From Bacteroidales bacterium (GTDB lineage: Bacteria; Bacteroidota; Bacteroidia; Bacteroidales; UBA932): a stretch of 64,000 bases of DNA. Position 1 is the stretch's first letter; every line of letters starts with the position of its first letter. The notes under the pieces are model-generated. The model saw only the letters and a program-made list of their open reading frames with translations, was not told where the DNA came from and did no database searches. Below, in pieces: positions 26,907-35,198 of the stretch. Both the position numbers and the translations under genes were made by a program. The stretch lies in NCBI GenBank assembly GCA_017395045.1, contig JAFPWG010000012.1, forward strand, positions 124,001 through 188,000, written 5' to 3'.

Positions 26907-28484
26907 GTGAGAAGAAGGCTTCTTTCCATACTTTTTGCAATCCTGGCGTCGGTCCCCGGCCTCCGGGCGCAGACGGACTCGCTCCTCCGGGAGGGAGCGC
27001 GCCTGCATCGGCAGTACAGGTTCGAGGAAGCGATGGAACGGTTTGTCGCCGCCGCGGCCGGAACGCAGGATGCCGACACGCTGGAAACGCTCAAGGCCCG
27101 GGCGCGCCAGACGCAGAACGCCTTGAACCTGACGGACTTCTGTGCCGATCCCGTGGTCGTCGCCAGGCAGCGCTTCTCCCGGAAGGACTTCTTCCTGTTC
27201 TATCCCTTGAAAAACCAGGGCTGGCGGTCGGTTCCGAACTCGCTGGACCCGTCGGAAGACAGCTTCCCGACCTATGCTCCCAAGGGAGAGCGCACGGTCT
27301 ATTTTTCAGCACCGGACGAGTCCGGCTCCCGCAACCTGTACGTTACCCGGGACCAGGACACCCTCTGGTCGGCCCCGGAGTTGATGGGAGAGAAAGTGCT
27401 TTCCATTGGGAATGAGGTGTTTCCGATGGTTTCCGCCGACGGGAAGACCTTGACCTTCGCTTCCGACGGCCTGTATGGGATAGGCGGCTACGACCTGTAC
27501 CGGTCCACGTGGGACGAGGCGGCCGGAGCGTGGGGCGAGCCGGAAAACCTCGGGTTCCCCTACAGTTCCCCCGGCGACGATTTCCTGCTCTCCGACACAC
27601 CGGACGGACGCTATGTCCTGTTCGCCTCAAACCGGGACTGCTCCCGGGACAGCGTGTATATCTATGTGCTTGAGAAACAGAAGGATGCGGCCCGTGTTCC
27701 CGTTCGCGACCCGGAAGCCCTTGCCCGGATGGCCGCCCTCATCCCGGTAAATGACCCGACGCGTCTGGACCACGGTTCCGCCGTGGCCGACGATGCTCCC
27801 GGCAACGACAACACGCGCCTGTACCGGGAGAAAATGGCCGAAGTCCGCGCCCTCCGGGATACGATCTACGTGCACGAACGGGTTCTGGACGACCTGCGGG
27901 TCCGACGCGCCGCCGACGTCGACGGGCAGACGGACATCTCGCTCCGTATCCTGGACCAGGAGGCGTCGCTCGTCTCCTTGAAGTCCCAGTTGGACGATGC
28001 GAACAAGGCCCTGCGGGGGATCGAGCAGTCTTTCCTGCGGAGCGGAGCCGTGCCCGCGTCCGACCGGGCCGACCGTGAGGTGGTGGGCGCCCGCTCCAGC
28101 TATACGTTCTCGAAGAAATCGTTCGGCGCCCGCCTGAAGATGCGGGTCGCCCAGCCGCAGCTGCCGTCGGAGGGGTCGTTCAAGATCGCCCCCGTGGGCC
28201 GGTTCGCACAAGGCTCCACCCTGCCGGGCGGGGTGGTGTACCAGATCCAGCTGTTCACGTCGGCCCGGCATGCGACGCTGGACGAAATCAACGGGCTGAG
28301 CCCTGTGTATGAACGGATTACGTCTTCCCTTCGCTATACGTACAGCGTGGGGGTCTTCGGGACGTTCGGCGAGGCGCTGCGGCACCTTAACACGGTCCGC
28401 CACCTGGGATTTCCGGAGGCGCAGATCGTCGCGTTCATGGACGGCCGTCCGGTCGCGGTTGCGGATGCCCGCCGCGCCGAATGA
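26907..28484 (+). CDS. Exported PD40 beta-propeller protein with C-terminal SPOR domain
   Basis: A protein of 525 residues from a GTG start placed after the promoter; upstream in-frame starts would lie in the promoter and in secDF. The signal peptide ends at LRAQ. Residues about 27-65 look like one TPR unit. Beta-propeller (PD40/TolB-like) repeats follow, such as PMVSADGKTLTFASDG with GGYDLYRSTWDE, and YVLFASNRD. A helical, possibly coiled-coil stretch is at about 310-380. The C-terminal 80 residues (VYQIQLFTSARHATLDE onward) form a SPOR domain, which binds denuded peptidoglycan. Together these suggest a cell-wall-linked envelope factor. The 3' end overlaps the converging symporter gene by 50 bases. 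Confidence 0.8.
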   Translation: MRRRLLSILFAILASVPGLRAQTDSLLREGARLHRQYRFEEAMERFVAAAAGTQDADTLETLKARARQTQNALNLTDFCADPVVVARQRFSRKDFFLFYPLKNQGWRSVPNSLDPSEDSFPTYAPKGERTVYFSAPDESGSRNLYVTRDQDTLWSAPELMGEKVLSIGNEVFPMVSADGKTLTFASDGLYGIGGYDLYRSTWDEAAGAWGEPENLGFPYSSPGDDFLLSDTPDGRYVLFASNRDCSRDSVYIYVLEKQKDAARVPVRDPEALARMAALIPVNDPTRLDHGSAVADDAPGNDNTRLYREKMAEVRALRDTIYVHERVLDDLRVRRAADVDGQTDISLRILDQEASLVSLKSQLDDANKALRGIEQSFLRSGAVPASDRADREVVGARSSYTFSKKSFGARLKMRVAQPQLPSEGSFKIAPVGRFAQGSTLPGGVVYQIQLFTSARHATLDEINGLSPVYERITSSLRYTYSVGVFGTFGEALRHLNTVRHLGFPEAQIVAFMDGRPVAVADARRAE

Positions 28485-29865
28485 GGCAGCAGAGCCCCAG
28501 GAAGGTCAGTCCGGCATTGATCAGCAGCAGCTCATAGCTGAAACGGTATCCCCCGAACCATTGTTCGGAGTGGGTCTGGAGGACGAGGCAGATCAGCGGT
28601 GAAATCAGGGCTACTACCGGAACATACTTGTCTTTCACTTGTCTCCGTGTCAGGATTCCAAATGCAAACAACCCCAGGATGGGCCCGTACGTATAGCTTG
28701 CGAGCTTGTACACCGCGTCGATGGCGGAAGTATTGTTGAGGGCGTTGAAGACGAGGATGGTCACGGCCATCAGGACCGTCATGGCGAGGTGGACGCCTTT
28801 CCTGACCTTCGTGTCGTCCGTTTTTTTCAGGATATCCACGGTGAAGGAGGTCGTCAGGGAGGTCAGGGCCGATCCGCCCGCGCCGTAGGCGCTGGACACG
28901 AGTCCCAGGACGAAGAGTACCCCCACGATGCCGGGTAGAAGGCCGCCGGTGGCGACGGCCGGGAACAGGCTGTCGCCGGTTTCGGCGATGCCGTGGGCCG
29001 CGGCGAAGCGGTACAGGAGCGAGCCCAGGCACAGGAACAGGGCGATGACGACAGTCTGCAGTAAACTGCTGACAATGAGGTTCTTCTGGGAATCCCGATA
29101 GTCCTTGCTGGCAAGGGTCCGCTGCATCATGTCCTGGTCCAGTCCCGTCATGGCGACCACGGTGAACAGTCCGCCCAGAAGCTGTTTCCAGAAGAATTGC
29201 GGGTGGTTCACGTCGTCGAAGAAAAAGACCTTTTCCCGGATCTGGATCCCGCCGAGGTCCCGGCCGATGAACACGATGCACAGGGTTACGGCGACGACCA
29301 TGCACACGGTTTTCAGGACATCGGTCCAGATGACCGACTTCACGCCGCTCCGGAAGGTGTAGGCCAGGCAGATTCCCACGTTGCACGCAACGTTCAGCCA
29401 GAAGGGCAGGCCCAGGGGCCCGAACAGCAGGAGCTGCAGGGTCAAACAGACCAGAAACAGGCGGACCGAAGCTCCTAACATCTTGGAAATAAAGAAGAAC
29501 CAAGCCCCGGTTCGATAGGCGCCCAATCCGAATCTCTGCTCCAGGTACTGGTAGACGGACACGGCTCCGAGGCGGAAATACAGCGGCGTCAGCACAAAAG
29601 CGATGACCAGATAGCCCAGGAAAAAGCCGATGCACATCTGCAGGTAGCCGAAGCCGCTCACGCCCACCATCCCGGGAACGGAGACGAAGGTGACGCCGGA
29701 CATGCAGGAGCCGATCATGGCGAAGGCGACGACGGCCCAGTGGGTCTTGCGGCCGCCTGTATAGAAAACGTCCTTGCCGCCGCTTTTCCTTCCGGCCAGC
29801 CAGGATACGGCGGCCAGGACGGCGAAATAGGCGAGCAGGGTTGCGAGGACGGCGCCGGGTGTCAT
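28435..29865 (-). CDS. Sodium:solute symporter (SSS family)
   Basis: A protein of 476 residues with about 13 hydrophobic helices. SSS features include the N-terminal YFAVLAAVSWLAGRKSGG followed by DVFYTGGRKTHW, and GSCMSGVTFVSVPGMVG in the second helix. Family members import sugars, organic acids, proline or nucleosides with sodium. The substrate cannot be told from sequence alone. It follows a membrane LytTR regulator gene with a four-base overlap, so that regulator probably shares its transcript. Its last 50 bases overlap the end of the PD40-SPOR gene on the other strand. Confidence 0.9.
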   Translation of the reverse strand: MTPGAVLATLLAYFAVLAAVSWLAGRKSGGKDVFYTGGRKTHWAVVAFAMIGSCMSGVTFVSVPGMVGVSGFGYLQMCIGFFLGYLVIAFVLTPLYFRLGAVSVYQYLEQRFGLGAYRTGAWFFFISKMLGASVRLFLVCLTLQLLLFGPLGLPFWLNVACNVGICLAYTFRSGVKSVIWTDVLKTVCMVVAVTLCIVFIGRDLGGIQIREKVFFFDDVNHPQFFWKQLLGGLFTVVAMTGLDQDMMQRTLASKDYRDSQKNLIVSSLLQTVVIALFLCLGSLLYRFAAAHGIAETGDSLFPAVATGGLLPGIVGVLFVLGLVSSAYGAGGSALTSLTTSFTVDILKKTDDTKVRKGVHLAMTVLMAVTILVFNALNNTSAIDAVYKLASYTYGPILGLFAFGILTRRQVKDKYVPVVALISPLICLVLQTHSEQWFGGYRFSYELLLINAGLTFLGLCCLIRRGGHPQPRPDGRP

Positions 29866-30644
29866 TTCAGGTTGTCTTTATGGGCGCGGCCCACGGGAAG
29901 GGGGGTGTCCACGCCGATGAGTTTCACAGAGGCGGCCCGCCGGCTCTCGATCCGGTGGACCGGCACGATGTATGACCGGTGGATGCGGACGAATTTCCCC
30001 TCTGGAAGCATCTCCAGGAGGGTTTTCAGGGGAATCTGGGACACGACGTCCTCCTGGTGGTCCAGGTGCAGGCAGGCATAGTTGTTCCGCGCCTCGACAT
30101 ACTGGATGGCTGCAAGGGGAACGGTTACGTCCTTGTAGTCCGACTTCACCGTCACCGTTTCGCCGGCGACGGCCTCCGCCGCGCGCGACTGCACGGCCTC
30201 CCGGACGGCGGTGCGCTCGTCCTCGTCGTCCCGGAGCGCTTCCAGCGTCCGGATTTTCCGGACGAGGGCGCCCGTGGCGAGGCCGCAGCCCATCGCGGCG
30301 ACGTACAGGACCCAGACGGCCTGTTGGTACATATACAGCCGCGGCGGCCTGTCCGTTACGAAATCTGTCGGGAACGACACCTTCCGAAGGCTCATCAGGA
30401 AGGTAAGGACGACCGTCAGGAACAGGATGGCCACCCCGGTCCACAGGCGGCCTTTACCGGCTTGGAACATCCTGGGCAGGACATGCCGCCCCAACTCCCA
30501 GCAAAGGTAGGTCCATAGCAGATAAATCACGACGTCCGACGCCCGCCAGAGCACCCATTCATTGACCGGGAACACCGAAATCAGGCTCGGAATCAGAATC
30601 AGGCAGACAAAGGCGTCCACCCACCATTCCAGTTTTCCTTTCAT
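29862..30644 (-). CDS. Membrane-anchored LytTR-family transcription regulator
   Basis: A protein of 260 residues with four predicted membrane helices in the first 130 residues (for example VDAFVCLILIPSLISVF and LWTGVAILFLTVVLTFLMS). A short linker precedes a LytTR DNA-binding domain at about 163-260, with VPLAAIQYVEARNNYACLHL and FVRIHRSYIVPVHRIE. No receiver domain or histidine kinase is visible, so it may sense a membrane or envelope cue directly. It is encoded before the symporter with an ATGA overlap, implying that it regulates uptake or that transport informs it. The -7 box lies four bases before the ATG. Confidence 0.88.
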   Translation of the reverse strand: MKGKLEWWVDAFVCLILIPSLISVFPVNEWVLWRASDVVIYLLWTYLCWELGRHVLPRMFQAGKGRLWTGVAILFLTVVLTFLMSLRKVSFPTDFVTDRPPRLYMYQQAVWVLYVAAMGCGLATGALVRKIRTLEALRDDEDERTAVREAVQSRAAEAVAGETVTVKSDYKDVTVPLAAIQYVEARNNYACLHLDHQEDVVSQIPLKTLLEMLPEGKFVRIHRSYIVPVHRIESRRAASVKLIGVDTPLPVGRAHKDNLK

Positions 30645-30648
30645 ATCG

Positions 30649-30656
30649 CAAAAATA
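30649..30656 (-). promoter_or_regulatory. -7 box for the LytTR-symporter operon, probably leaderless
   Basis: The reverse strand reads TATTTTTG followed by CGAT and the ATG at 30644. This is the same box and spacer as at ruvA. Confidence 0.7.
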
Positions 30657-30702
30657 GGAAAAATATCGGGAAAGTAGTCGTTGATTAGTAAAAAACCGTC
30701 GT

Positions 30703-31392
30703 TTACCCGCAAATTTCTTGTAGAATCTCCGCTACTTTTTCGGTGGAGGTAACCTTTTTCCCGTCCATGGAGCAGGACGCAGAGGCGTGGATTTCCCGGC
30801 AGCCGGTAGCGGAAAGGATCTTCGCGGCGTTCAGCGGCGTGACACCGCCGCCCGGAAGGATGATGATGCGCCCCTCGGCCTGCTCCTGGAGCGCCCGGAG
30901 TTCCGGGATTCCGTCTTCCGCCGTCGGTTTCCCGCCGGAGGTGAGGATCCTGTCGCAGCCGAGCCGGACAATCTGCTCCAGGGCGGCAAATGGATCCCGG
31001 CACCGGTCGAAAGCGCGGTGAAACGTGATTCTCGTCCGTGCATTCCGTTCTTTCGCCGTCCGGACCAGCCGCTCAGTCGCGGCCACGTCGACATTCCCTT
31101 CCGGAGTCAGGCAGCCGGTGACAATCCCGTCTGCACCCTCCTCCAAGGCGCTTCCGATCTCTTTTTCCATCTGATTGATTTCCGTTTCTGAATAACAGAA
31201 ATTCCCCGCCCTCGGGCGGATCAGGACGTGGATTGTCAAATCGGGGAAGGCAGCTCTTGCCGCCCGCAAATCTTCCATCGGCGGCGTGAGCCCGTCAAGT
31301 TCCAGGGAGGAACACAACTCGATTCTCCGCGCCCCGCCTTGGACGGCGGCGTGCACGCTTTCCAGGTTCCCGCAGCAGACTTCGAGGGTCAA
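30703..31392 (-). CDS. cutC: CutC-family protein
   Basis: A protein of 229 residues with a TIM-barrel fold as in CutC: LEVCCGNLESVHAAVQGGA near the start, RIELCSSLELDGLTP, HVLIRPRAGNFCYSETE, TFHRAFDRCRDP and RILTSGGKPTAEDG. CutC proteins were linked to copper tolerance, but the enzymatic role is unsettled. I place the start at a TTG (31392) that overlaps the stop of the MGMT-like gene (TTGA), because the conserved sequence begins there and no ATG is available; the reading frame upstream lies inside the neighbour. The two genes form an operon. Confidence 0.92.
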   Translation of the reverse strand: MTLEVCCGNLESVHAAVQGGARRIELCSSLELDGLTPPMEDLRAARAAFPDLTIHVLIRPRAGNFCYSETEINQMEKEIGSALEEGADGIVTGCLTPEGNVDVAATERLVRTAKERNARTRITFHRAFDRCRDPFAALEQIVRLGCDRILTSGGKPTAEDGIPELRALQEQAEGRIIILPGGGVTPLNAAKILSATGCREIHASASCSMDGKKVTSTEKVAEILQEICG

Positions 31393-31931
31393 TGTTTCAG
31401 ATGGAGTTTGATCAGTTCGCGTTTGGTCTCGGATCCGTAGGCATACTCTCCGACGTCGATGCTGTCCAGCAGGTACAGGTCGCTTCCCTTGAACAGGGTG
31501 GATTCCTCCGCCGTCGCGCGGATTTCGCGGGCCTTGTCCATGGACTCTTTCGGGACGATCAGGTGGCAGGGAATCAGGAAGGCGACGGGATTCGTGGCCA
31601 CGGCGTGGGCCACAGCCCGGACGCCCTGCGGATTGTCGCACATCGCCGCCAGTTCGCTGTAGCTGTACAGTTTGGGCGCCAGCTCGAAAAGCTGTTTCCA
31701 TACGCTCAGCTGGAATTTCGTCCCGTACAGGCGGAAATCCTCCCAGCGAACCTTGCCAGCCATCGCGACCAGCTCCTCCGTCGATATTTTCCGCGTCCGG
31801 ATGCTGTCCGTGGCGGCGACGGGCTGCTGCGCCACCTTCTCCGCAAGTCGGGCGAAATGGCCGTAGTCGGCGGAGACGGAGGCGATCCGTCCGTCAATCT
31901 CCGTGACAATCCACTGTGTAACCATACGCAT
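31389..31931 (-). CDS. Divergent MGMT-like (O6-alkylguanine transferase family) protein
   Basis: A protein of 180 residues starting MRMVTQWIVTEIDG. The C-terminal part has the MGMT core: FQLSVWKQLFELAPKLYSY, RAVAHAVATNPVAFLIPCH, with the candidate acceptor cysteine at C122. Canonical enzymes read IPCHRV and then a GY-G-RK stretch; here the arginine is replaced (PCHLIV) and the following part differs, ending LIKLHLKH. It may therefore be an altered alkyltransferase or an alkyltransferase-like DNA-binding protein. The start follows the -7 box at 31944; an ATG at 31955 lies inside or before the promoter. ATG 31925 is an alternative. It heads the cutC operon. Confidence 0.78.
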   Translation of the reverse strand: MRMVTQWIVTEIDGRIASVSADYGHFARLAEKVAQQPVAATDSIRTRKISTEELVAMAGKVRWEDFRLYGTKFQLSVWKQLFELAPKLYSYSELAAMCDNPQGVRAVAHAVATNPVAFLIPCHLIVPKESMDKAREIRATAEESTLFKGSDLYLLDSIDVGEYAYGSETKRELIKLHLKH

Positions 31932-31943
31932 TGTCGATTTGTA

Positions 31944-31951
31944 CAAATATA
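31944..31951 (-). promoter_or_regulatory. -7 box for the MGMT-like/cutC operon
   Basis: The reverse strand reads TATATTTG, a full match, with 12 bases to the ATG at 31931. It marks the upstream ATG at 31955 as non-coding. Confidence 0.65.
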
Positions 31952-31986
31952 ACACTTAACCTTCAAAAAATCAATACAATACGAAA

Positions 31987-32016
31987 GGGTCTCTGCCCCT
32001 TTTGGGACAAAGACCC
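31987..32016 (-). terminator. Terminator after the permease gene
   Basis: On the reverse strand GGGTCTTTGTCCC and GGGGCAGAGACCC pair over 13 bases with two G-U pairs around AAAA. It lies 24 bp after the permease stop. Confidence 0.75.
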
Positions 32017-32039
32017 CGACATAAGCGTTTCTATGTCAA

Positions 32040-33287
32040 TTATTTGCGGTTCCGGAGCAGCTGGCCGATACCCCAGATGACGGCGGCGACGACCATGCCG
32101 TTGATGGCCGGGAAGCCCCATTTGACGAGGTTCGCGACCACGGCGCCGGCGATGACGCCGATTACGGCGCTCCAGTCCACCACGCGCTGCCTGACATCTT
32201 TCCCCTTATTCAGGAAGTAACTGAGGATAAGGATGATACCTACCGGCGGAAGGGTGCAGTTGAGCACGTTCAGCCAGTCGCAGAAGTTCCAGTACAACCA
32301 CACGGCCGCGACCGTTCCGATGATGCCGGAAAGGATGACCATGGTTTTCTTGCTGAAACCGAAGATGTTGGACAGGCCCAGGCCGCCGGAATAGAGCGCG
32401 TTGTCATTGGTGGTCCAGATGTTCAGGCCGAGCACCAGGACGGCAAGGTAGAAGAGGTTGAGGTTCAGCATGACCTCGAAGATGTCGTTGCCACCGGCAT
32501 AGATGCTGGAGACGGCGCCGAAGAGGAACATCAGGCTGTTGCCCAGGAAGAAGGCGACGACCGTGGTCCAAAGGCCCACCTTCGCATTCTTGGCGAACCG
32601 GGTGAAGTTCGGCGTTGCCGTACCGCCCGAAACGAAGCTGCCCACGACCAGGCCTGCGCCGGCGATGACGCCGAGGTCCTTGGTGCCCTTCGCGAACTGC
32701 TCGATCAGGCCCACGTCACCGCGCTGGACGGCCATCACCATGGCTACGGTTCCCAGAATGGCGACCGCCGGAACGGCGATGTAACTGATGATCGTCAGGC
32801 TCGTGATGCCGAAATAGGCGCTGGCGGTCATCAGGATGCCGGCGATGGCGACCAGCAGGTATCCCTGCCAGGGCATGTGGTCGGGCGTCACGTCCAGCCC
32901 CATCAGCTCCTTGGCGACCGGGATGGCGAACATTGCCAGGCCCACGCCGAACCAGCCGATCTGGGTGAAGCTGATCATCGCACTGGGCAGCCAGCTGCCC
33001 TTGGTGCCGAAGCTCCGGCGGGCCAGCATGTCCAGGGAAAGGCCGCTTTCCGCACCGATCCATCCCAGGGCGCCCGTATAGGCGGCAAGGATGAGACCGC
33101 CCAGGACCAGGGCCCAGACGAATCCCCACCAATCCAGTCCGGCGGCCAGCTGCTGGCCCACCCACATGGAGGCGGAGAAGAACGTGAATCCGAGCATGAC
33201 CATGAACATACTCAGGTTGCTTTTGCGTCCGGCCTTGTCGACCGGGGATGTCGTGTAGTCGACATCGGTCACCTTTTTGTTACTCAT
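32040..33287 (-). CDS. CodB-like NCS1 nucleobase permease
   Basis: A protein of 415 residues with about 12 hydrophobic segments and the cytosine-permease pattern: FFSASMWVGQQLAAGLDWWG, ALGWIGAESGLSLDMLARRSFG, and SGGTATPNFTRFAKN. NCS1 permeases of this kind import cytosine or related bases with sodium or protons. No cytosine deaminase gene lies nearby; instead it is translated with an eight-base overlap after a phosphoribosyltransferase-like gene. The pair suggests base uptake followed by conversion to a nucleotide. Substrate assignment is an inference. Confidence 0.85.
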   Translation of the reverse strand: MSNKKVTDVDYTTSPVDKAGRKSNLSMFMVMLGFTFFSASMWVGQQLAAGLDWWGFVWALVLGGLILAAYTGALGWIGAESGLSLDMLARRSFGTKGSWLPSAMISFTQIGWFGVGLAMFAIPVAKELMGLDVTPDHMPWQGYLLVAIAGILMTASAYFGITSLTIISYIAVPAVAILGTVAMVMAVQRGDVGLIEQFAKGTKDLGVIAGAGLVVGSFVSGGTATPNFTRFAKNAKVGLWTTVVAFFLGNSLMFLFGAVSSIYAGGNDIFEVMLNLNLFYLAVLVLGLNIWTTNDNALYSGGLGLSNIFGFSKKTMVILSGIIGTVAAVWLYWNFCDWLNVLNCTLPPVGIILILSYFLNKGKDVRQRVVDWSAVIGVIAGAVVANLVKWGFPAINGMVVAAVIWGIGQLLRNRK

Positions 33288-34368
33288 ATTGCTGAAGGAT
33301 TGTATTGATTGCGTTGATGCGCTGATGGGCGATGGCTTCCAGCGACAGGGCGGCGGCGTTCTCCAGGAGTTCGCGCTCGTCGGCCCAGATTTTCTTGAGA
33401 GAGTCGTCCATCAGGTCGCGGAAGTGATTGTGCGTGAGCCATTCGCCGAAGCTTAGCGGCCGGTCGTAGCCCAGTTTCTCCCCTACGAGTTTCACCGGGT
33501 CGATCCGGTCGGCCCGGCCCCAGATTCCCTCCCAGTACTCAAGCGCCTCGTGGAAGTGGACCGGAATCTCGTAGCGGCGGGCGCCGCCGTCGTAGATGAT
33601 GCACTTCTCCAGCAGGGAGTAGGGATGGTCCAGCACGTACCGGCGGAAATCCGGCGAGACGATGCCGCCCTTCCAGCCGAAGTCGATGTCCGGGACGTTG
33701 ATCCCCGTGGCGCCGATGTCCTCGTACACGGTGAAGATCCCTTCATAGAAGAAGCACTCGAACCCCTCGAAAGCCGGGAAGACATTCCGGATCTCCGCGG
33801 CCATCTCTTCCATCAGGTCGATGGCCCGGGTTCCGCCGATGGTGAAGAAGATGATCTTGCGCAGGCTGCCGCCGCGGCGGCGGAAACGGTCCACCACCTG
33901 GTCCAGGCACAGCCGCAGGGTGTCTCCGGTGGCGATGATGTCGCCGATCACGAGGGTGCGGTCGTGGGTGACGCGAAGTTTCTCGTACTTGATGTCCAGC
34001 CCGGTGATGATGTGATCCTCGATCGTACGTTCGCAGGAGACGAAATGGATGTCGCGCACGCGGATGCCGTTGCGGAAGCAGGCTTCCTCCACCGGGTAGT
34101 TGAGACCGCCGCGGAGGATGGTCAGGATATCGACATCGCCGCCCTTGCCTTGTGGAAACAGGTGGCGGAGGGCGGCGACGGTGGCGGGGAGCATCGACAG
34201 ATAGGAATCATAGCCGACGACTTCGGGATAGGCCATCAGGTGGCGCGTTCCCGGGCCGCTCAGGATGAAATACCGGTTGGACAGCTGCGGAGCACGCAGT
34301 CCGTAAATGCTCGTATCTTCGTGCAAGCCCAGGAATTCGAGGCTTGCATCCTGTAAACGCGTGGACAT
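33280..34368 (-). CDS. Phosphoribosyltransferase-like protein coupled to the permease
   Basis: A protein of 362 residues. Residues about 138-151 (TLVIGDIIATGDTL) form a PRPP-binding loop of type I phosphoribosyltransferases, and VDILTILRGGLNYPVEEA at about 79-95 resembles the hood/loop region of uracil phosphoribosyltransferases. The rest is larger than ordinary base PRTases of about 200 residues; the C-terminal 130 residues (from roughly FGWKGGIVSPDFRRYVLDH) have no family I recognise. The gene overlaps the permease gene by eight bases. A reasonable reading is salvage of an imported base, but a regulatory or nucleotide-modifying role is possible. Confidence 0.72.
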   Translation of the reverse strand: MSTRLQDASLEFLGLHEDTSIYGLRAPQLSNRYFILSGPGTRHLMAYPEVVGYDSYLSMLPATVAALRHLFPQGKGGDVDILTILRGGLNYPVEEACFRNGIRVRDIHFVSCERTIEDHIITGLDIKYEKLRVTHDRTLVIGDIIATGDTLRLCLDQVVDRFRRRGGSLRKIIFFTIGGTRAIDLMEEMAAEIRNVFPAFEGFECFFYEGIFTVYEDIGATGINVPDIDFGWKGGIVSPDFRRYVLDHPYSLLEKCIIYDGGARRYEIPVHFHEALEYWEGIWGRADRIDPVKLVGEKLGYDRPLSFGEWLTHNHFRDLMDDSLKKIWADERELLENAAALSLEAIAHQRINAINTILQQYE

Positions 34369-34373
34369 GAAAA

Positions 34374-34397
34374 ATCCCGATTAGATGTAACCGGGAT
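34374..34397 (-). promoter_or_regulatory. Hairpin at the 5' end of the PRTase-permease mRNA
   Basis: On the reverse strand ATCCCG and CGGGAT pair around 12 bases and are followed by TTTTT, then the ATG at 34368. It sits between the -7 box and the start codon, so it could act as an attenuator or stabiliser. No protein or metabolite signal is proven. Confidence 0.4.
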
Positions 34398-34398
34398 A

Positions 34399-34430
34399 CA
34401 AAGTTAATTTTTTTTGCGGGATTTCGCAAC
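34399..34430 (-). promoter_or_regulatory. Promoter for the PRTase-permease operon
   Basis: The reverse strand has GTTG (34427-34430), 20 bases, then TAACTTTG (34399-34406), a full -7 match. Confidence 0.65.
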
Positions 34431-34450
34431 GAACCTCCGCCAAAACAGGG

Positions 34451-35194
34451 TTATTTTCTCAAATACGGCTTCAGCTCCTTCCAGGGGACGGAAACGATGA
34501 TCACTCCGACATAATACGGCGCGATTTCGTAGGGCTGGTAGTACCAGGTTACGCCCCCCTTGGTCACCTCGTAGGAGCCGTTGGGGCCGATGTGCTCGGG
34601 ATCGTCCAGGTCGGACAGGATTTCCTCGTCGTTTTCCAGGGCCTCGGGGATATGGCTCCGGATGAGCGCGCCTACCGGATCGCGGTAGCCGTCGGCGAAG
34701 AACTCGTCCTCGGGGACGATCCGGCCGGTTTTCCGGTGGAACACCACGGGCGTCATCGTGTTGATGCCGTGGGCGCCGCCGCGGAAGTTGTAATACTCGA
34801 CCATATACGATTCATAGCCCTTGTAGCTGCCGGAGAAGTAGCCGTTGATCCGGTCTTCCCAGGAGAGGATGCCGCCTTCGCCGGCGGGCAGATCCCCGTT
34901 TTCGTTGAAATACTCGTCCTTGAGGTTGTCCTCATAGCGGGTGGCGGTCTCATCCACGGAGGTAGGATCGATGTCCTCCAGGTCGAAGGCTGCGTTCAGG
35001 ATGCCGGACGTGATGGCGGCGAGGGCTTCTTCCCCGGTTCCTTTCACCGGATAGTCCAGCGAGACGGAGAGGATGAGGGAATCGGCCCGGCCTTCACCCA
35101 GGGGAATCGCCTGGTCGTCCGTGAAGTTGGCGGATTTTAGTCCGCAGCCGGCCGCCAGGAGCAGGAGCGCGGCAAAGGGAAGGAGTCTTTTCAT
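34451..35194 (-). CDS. DUF3298/RsiV-like lipoprotein
   Basis: A protein of 247 residues starting MKRLLPFAALLLLAAGC, with the lipobox cysteine at residue 17. The C-terminal half matches the DUF3298 pattern (YYNFRGGAHGINTMTPVVFHRKTGRIVPEDEFF) and the N-terminal half a DUF4163-like region (ILSVSLDYPVKGTGEEA). Related domains occur in RsiV and in many exported proteins, some of which bind lysozyme. Here there is no sigma factor nearby, so a lysozyme-sensing role is only a possibility. It is the last gene of the GH2-S9B operon, four bases after the peptidase stop. Confidence 0.75.
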   Translation of the reverse strand: MKRLLPFAALLLLAAGCGLKSANFTDDQAIPLGEGRADSLILSVSLDYPVKGTGEEALAAITSGILNAAFDLEDIDPTSVDETATRYEDNLKDEYFNENGDLPAGEGGILSWEDRINGYFSGSYKGYESYMVEYYNFRGGAHGINTMTPVVFHRKTGRIVPEDEFFADGYRDPVGALIRSHIPEALENDEEILSDLDDPEHIGPNGSYEVTKGGVTWYYQPYEIAPYYVGVIIVSVPWKELKPYLRK

Positions 35195-35198
35195 ATCG

